A DNA stretch of 44,734 bases. Origin: Flavobacteriaceae bacterium. GTDB lineage: Bacteria; Bacteroidota; Bacteroidia; Flavobacteriales; Weeksellaceae. The first letter of the stretch is position 1. Every line of letters starts with the position of its first letter. The notes under the pieces are model-generated. The model was not told the DNA's origin, ran no database searches, and saw nothing but the letters and a program-made list of their open reading frames with translations. Location: positions 1 to 44,734 of the forward strand of contig JAAYKY010000011.1 of the NCBI GenBank assembly GCA_012522185.1, written 5' to 3'. A program made the position numbers and the translations under genes. Shown here in pieces: positions 42,095 to 44,734 of this stretch.

Positions 42095-42694
42095 TTAAAA
42101 ACTTTGAACGAATAATGCGCCGATGTTGGAAACAAATAATTTAACGGCAATGGACAATAAAATAACTCCAAATACCTTTTTGAGAACGGACATAATGCCT
42201 GGTCCCAATAATCGTTCGAGACGTCCGGCATTTATAAGTACCAAATACACGATAATCATGTTGAGGATGATGGCGATGATGATGTTGATATCGGCAAATT
42301 CTGCACGCAAAGTCAGCACAGTGGTCAGTGATCCTGCACCGGCAATGAGCGGAAATGCAATCGGAACAATCGATGCCGATTCGGGAGTCGTATCTCGATG
42401 GATCTGAATGCCCAAAATTAGCTCGAGAGCTATGATGAAAATCACAAAAGCTCCCGCTACTGCAAAGGACTCAACATCTATCCCAACGAAAGACAAAATT
42501 TTAGTTCCAAAAAACAAAAAAGAAATCATAATAAGTCCAGCTACGATGGTCGCTTTTTCGGATTCAATGAACCCCACGCGACTGCGAATGGAAACCAAAA
42601 TGGGAAGACTTCCCAAAATATCAATCACCGCAAATAAAACGGCAAAACAAGTTCCGATTTCTTTTAAGGAAATTTGACTTATCAGTTCTGACAT
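42095..42694 (-). CDS. MarC-family membrane protein
   Basis: This 199-residue protein has six membrane helices and the MarC family hallmarks: FAVIDILGSLPILVSI near the start, SFVGIDVESFAVAGAFVIFIIALELILG, and PIAFPLIAGAGSLTTVLTL. The frame is open to 42727, but ATG 42694 (MSELISQISLKEIG) is the natural start. The role of the family is unclear; it was once thought to be linked to multiple antibiotic resistance. It is followed by a small membrane protein gene. Confidence 0.92.
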   Translation of the reverse strand: MSELISQISLKEIGTCFAVLFAVIDILGSLPILVSIRSRVGFIESEKATIVAGLIMISFLFFGTKILSFVGIDVESFAVAGAFVIFIIALELILGIQIHRDTTPESASIVPIAFPLIAGAGSLTTVLTLRAEFADINIIIAIILNMIIVYLVLINAGRLERLLGPGIMSVLKKVFGVILLSIAVKLFVSNIGALFVQSF

Positions 42695-42817
42695 GATATC
42701 GAAATTTTTGCAAAGGTATAACCTCAAATTTAAATGACATCAATTCGCTGAAAAGATTAAGTTAAAATAAATTTCAAATGATTTCTTTATATATTCGAGA
42801 ATATTAATCATTTCTAA

Positions 42818-43078
42818 ATGAATAAAATAAGTTTTGGATTGTTTTTCACACTGGTTTTCATGACAATCCATTGTAAAAGTCAAGAAAATTATTGGGTCGA
42901 ATACATCAAACGTATCGATGAGATTCCCGTTAGCAAAAGTTTATTTGTGTTTGAAGTCGATTCGCAGAAAAATATACTTGACACCCTCACAATCCGAAAG
43001 TTAAAATATGATAAAGATGTTTTGATTTATGAAGATTTCATCGGCATTATTTCGAAGATGAAAAGGGCAATTATTTAA
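42818..43078 (+). CDS. Small secreted protein, possibly frameshifted at its end
   Basis: This 86-residue protein starts with a signal peptide (MNKISFGLFFTLVFMTIHC), perhaps a lipoprotein. The mature part, YWVEYIKRIDEIPVSKSLFVFEV, is not recognised. The current end, SKMKRAII, is abrupt. In another frame the DNA goes on from 43051 with FEDEKGNYLRFTEFIL and a stop at 43101, which looks like a more natural end. A base gain or loss near 43040-43054 would explain this. Evidence is weak, so it may be intact. Confidence 0.5.
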   Translation: MNKISFGLFFTLVFMTIHCKSQENYWVEYIKRIDEIPVSKSLFVFEVDSQKNILDTLTIRKLKYDKDVLIYEDFIGIISKMKRAII

Positions 43079-43140
43079 GGTTTACGGAATTTATTTTATA
43101 AAATAGATTGAAAAATTTTCAAAGTTGATTGAAATCAAAA

Positions 43141-43160
43141 ATGCCCCGAAATTGGGGCAT
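43141..43160 (-). terminator. Terminator of pgk
   Basis: ATGCCCC and GGGGCAT form a perfect stem around GAAATT; T-rich tails lie on both sides, so it may serve both strands. It lies 15 bases after the pgk stop. Confidence 0.85.
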
Positions 43161-43175
43161 TTATTTTATTTTGAA

Positions 43176-44366
43176 TTAATTCAATACTGCCGCCACGCCG
43201 GGAAGTTCTTTTCCTTCCAAACTTTCCAACATCGCACCTCCTCCAGTGGAAACATAGCTTACTTTTTCATCGAATTTATATTGCTTGACGAAGGCAACCG
43301 AATCTCCACCTCCTACCAAGGAAAAAGCACCGTTTTTAGTGGCTTCAGCAATGGCATCACCCAATGCGATGGTTCCTTTTGCGAAATTATCCATTTCAAA
43401 TACACCCAAAGGTCCATTCCATAAAATAGTTTTGGAATTACGAATGACTTCGGCAAACTTCTCATTCGTTTCCGCTCCGGTATCCATTCCCATCCAACCT
43501 TCGGGAATTTGATCCACCGCAACGGTTTTTTGATTGGCTTCATTTTTAAAATCATCTGCAACCACATTATCCACCGGCAAATGAACTTCTACATTGTGTT
43601 TTTTACATTCTTCCAAAATACGCAATGCCAAATCCAATTTATCATCTTCTACCAAAGATTTCCCGATTTTACCACCTTGGGCTTTGATAAATGTATAAGT
43701 CATTCCACCTCCGATGATTAGGTTGTCAATATTGGGCAAAATATTGTCAATAATTGTAATTTTAGAAGAAACTTTTGCACCACCCAAAATGGCTGTTATA
43801 GGTTTCTCACCGGATTTCAAAACTTTTTCGATCGCTTCTAATTCTTGTTTCATCAAGTAACCAAAACATTTGGCCGAAGGAAAAAATTCAGCCACGATGG
43901 CCGTGGAAGCATGTGCTCTATGAGCCGTTCCAAAGGCATCATTTACATAAATATCACCGAGTTTCGATAATTTTTCTGCAAAGTTTTTGTCGCCTTTTTC
44001 TTCTTCGGCATGAAATCGTACGTTTTCCAATAATAAAACTTCGCCTGGTTTCAAATTTTCGGCTTTTTTCTGGGCATCTTCTCCCACTACATCCTCTGCT
44101 GAAATCAGATTTACATCTAAAATTTCTGCAACTTTGGAAGCGATATTTTTCAATGAAAACTTATCTTCAAATCCGTTTTTTGGTCGAGCTAAATGCGTCA
44201 TCAAAATGGCATATCCACCATCTTTTAGAATTTTATCAATCGTAGGTTTAGCTGCTCGGATCCGAGTATCATCCGTAACTTTGAGATTTTCGTCTTGTGG
44301 AACATTAAAATCCACTCGAATCAAAGCCTTTTTGCCAGAGAAATTAAAATCATCAATCGTTTTCAT
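43176..44366 (-). CDS. pgk: Phosphoglycerate kinase
   Basis: This 396-residue glycolytic enzyme moves a phosphate from 1,3-bisphosphoglycerate to ADP. N-terminal motifs are [28 protein letters not shown] and LLLENVRFH. The hinge and nucleotide domain have [29 protein letters not shown] and the C-terminal VGGGDSVA and [14 protein letters not shown]. All catalytic residues expected are visible. ATG 44366 gives the usual start. It has its own promoter element (44390-44397) and terminator. Confidence 0.98.
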   Translation of the reverse strand: MKTIDDFNFSGKKALIRVDFNVPQDENLKVTDDTRIRAAKPTIDKILKDGGYAILMTHLARPKNGFEDKFSLKNIASKVAEILDVNLISAEDVVGEDAQKKAENLKPGEVLLLENVRFHAEEEKGDKNFAEKLSKLGDIYVNDAFGTAHRAHASTAIVAEFFPSAKCFGYLMKQELEAIEKVLKSGEKPITAILGGAKVSSKITIIDNILPNIDNLIIGGGMTYTFIKAQGGKIGKSLVEDDKLDLALRILEECKKHNVEVHLPVDNVVADDFKNEANQKTVAVDQIPEGWMGMDTGAETNEKFAEVIRNSKTILWNGPLGVFEMDNFAKGTIALGDAIAEATKNGAFSLVGGGDSVAFVKQYKFDEKVSYVSTGGGAMLESLEGKELPGVAAVLN

Positions 44367-44389
44367 TTTGGAATTAAATTTGTTGAAAG

Positions 44390-44397
44390 CAAAATTA
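44390..44397 (-). promoter_or_regulatory. -7 promoter element of pgk
   Basis: The minus strand reads TAATTTTG, a full TAnnTTTG match, 23 bases upstream of the pgk ATG. Confidence 0.5.
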
Positions 44398-44734
44398 AGA
44401 AATTCTTTGACCCTAAAATTTTAAGTTGTTCACATTTATATATACATCATCATATTATTATTTAAATTTTAATTAAAAAGAAAACCTATGTATATGTATG
44501 CACTGTTGATATGTGAATAACTAAATTTGGAATAATTTTATGGAGAAGTGATTAACAATTTATTATTTGTAATTTTGTTTTAAAATGAATGATTTAGGAA
44601 GTTATAAACAAAAATTGTTGATTGTTGAAATTTAAAAATTCAATAAAATGAAGGTTCAAAACTATCAATAAGTATGTGCAAAAGAATCTTTCTCAAATCA
44701 TAAGTTTTCCTTGACTTGAATAGAAAAATTTATA
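44398..44734. other. AT-rich stretch upstream of pgk with no gene seen
   Basis: No frame longer than about 20 codons with coding character was found, and no RNA gene is recognised. One copy of the DnaA-box-like TGTGAATAA lies at 44512-44520, but it is alone. The stretch is strongly AT-rich and likely holds the promoter of a gene beyond the window. Confidence 0.5.

Noticed and set aside
44512-44520. TGTGAATAA, a DnaA-box-like site, with rnpA nearby as a hint of a replication origin
   Set aside because: Only one site, no dnaA, rpmH or clustered boxes, and rnpA is not an origin marker in this phylum.
1-44734. Search for CRISPR arrays, transposases, integrases, prophage and rRNA genes
   Set aside because: No regularly spaced repeats and no proteins with such motifs were found on either strand.

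Overview
This window is a chromosomal segment of a member of the Bacteroidota, most likely a flavobacterium in the broad sense. The evidence is the recurring -7 promoter element TAnnTTTG, an M28 peptidase with a type IX secretion sorting domain, a Bat (MoxR-DUF58-VWA-TPR) operon, the ~660-residue form of urocanate hydratase, many short lipoproteins, and AT-rich intergenic DNA with few Shine-Dalgarno sites. Genus cannot be settled from the sequence alone. Most of the window is ordinary core chromosome; the accessory material is concentrated at 21.3-22.9 kb and 31.0-34.0 kb.

Layout. 0-6.5 kb: GNAT acetyltransferase, APC amino-acid permease, a TPR/LuxR membrane regulator, universal stress protein, cysS, a YcxB-like protein. 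6.5-11.4 kb: folE divergent from hutH-hutU (histidine breakdown), then a small frameshifted membrane-protein gene. 11.4-13.6 kb: two-gene ABC exporter. 13.7-18.5 kb: tRNA-Asp with a decayed tRNA-like copy behind it, then an envelope block (outer-membrane protein, lptC, PpiD-like foldase), and tRNA-Phe. 18.7-20.0 kb: UDP-sugar dehydrogenase. 20.2-29.4 kb: the Bat aerotolerance-type operon, interrupted between moxR and the DUF58 gene by three small lipoprotein genes. 29.4-31.0 kb: gmk and yicC.

31.0-34.0 kb is an accessory patch: a truncated Fic gene start, an XRE regulator, a signal-peptide protein, an isoprenylcysteine-methyltransferase-like protein, and an AbiEii-type nucleotidyltransferase toxin with its DUF6922-like partner. 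The toxin pair exactly fills the gap between two 59-bp direct copies (55/59 identical) of the 3' end of hutI. The outer copy is a displaced hutI tail whose changes are mostly synonymous. This looks like insertion of a ~0.95-kb toxin-antitoxin unit that brought its own hutI end and so kept hutI intact; it is the strongest unusual signal in the window.

34.0-44.7 kb: hutI, a YceI lipoprotein, an orphan ABC ATPase, a compact minus-strand operon (M28 peptidase, riboflavin synthase, NtrY-like kinase, TrmN6 methyltransferase), bacilliredoxin divergent from rnpA, a MarC-family protein, and pgk. No CRISPR array, transposase, integrase, prophage or rRNA gene was seen.
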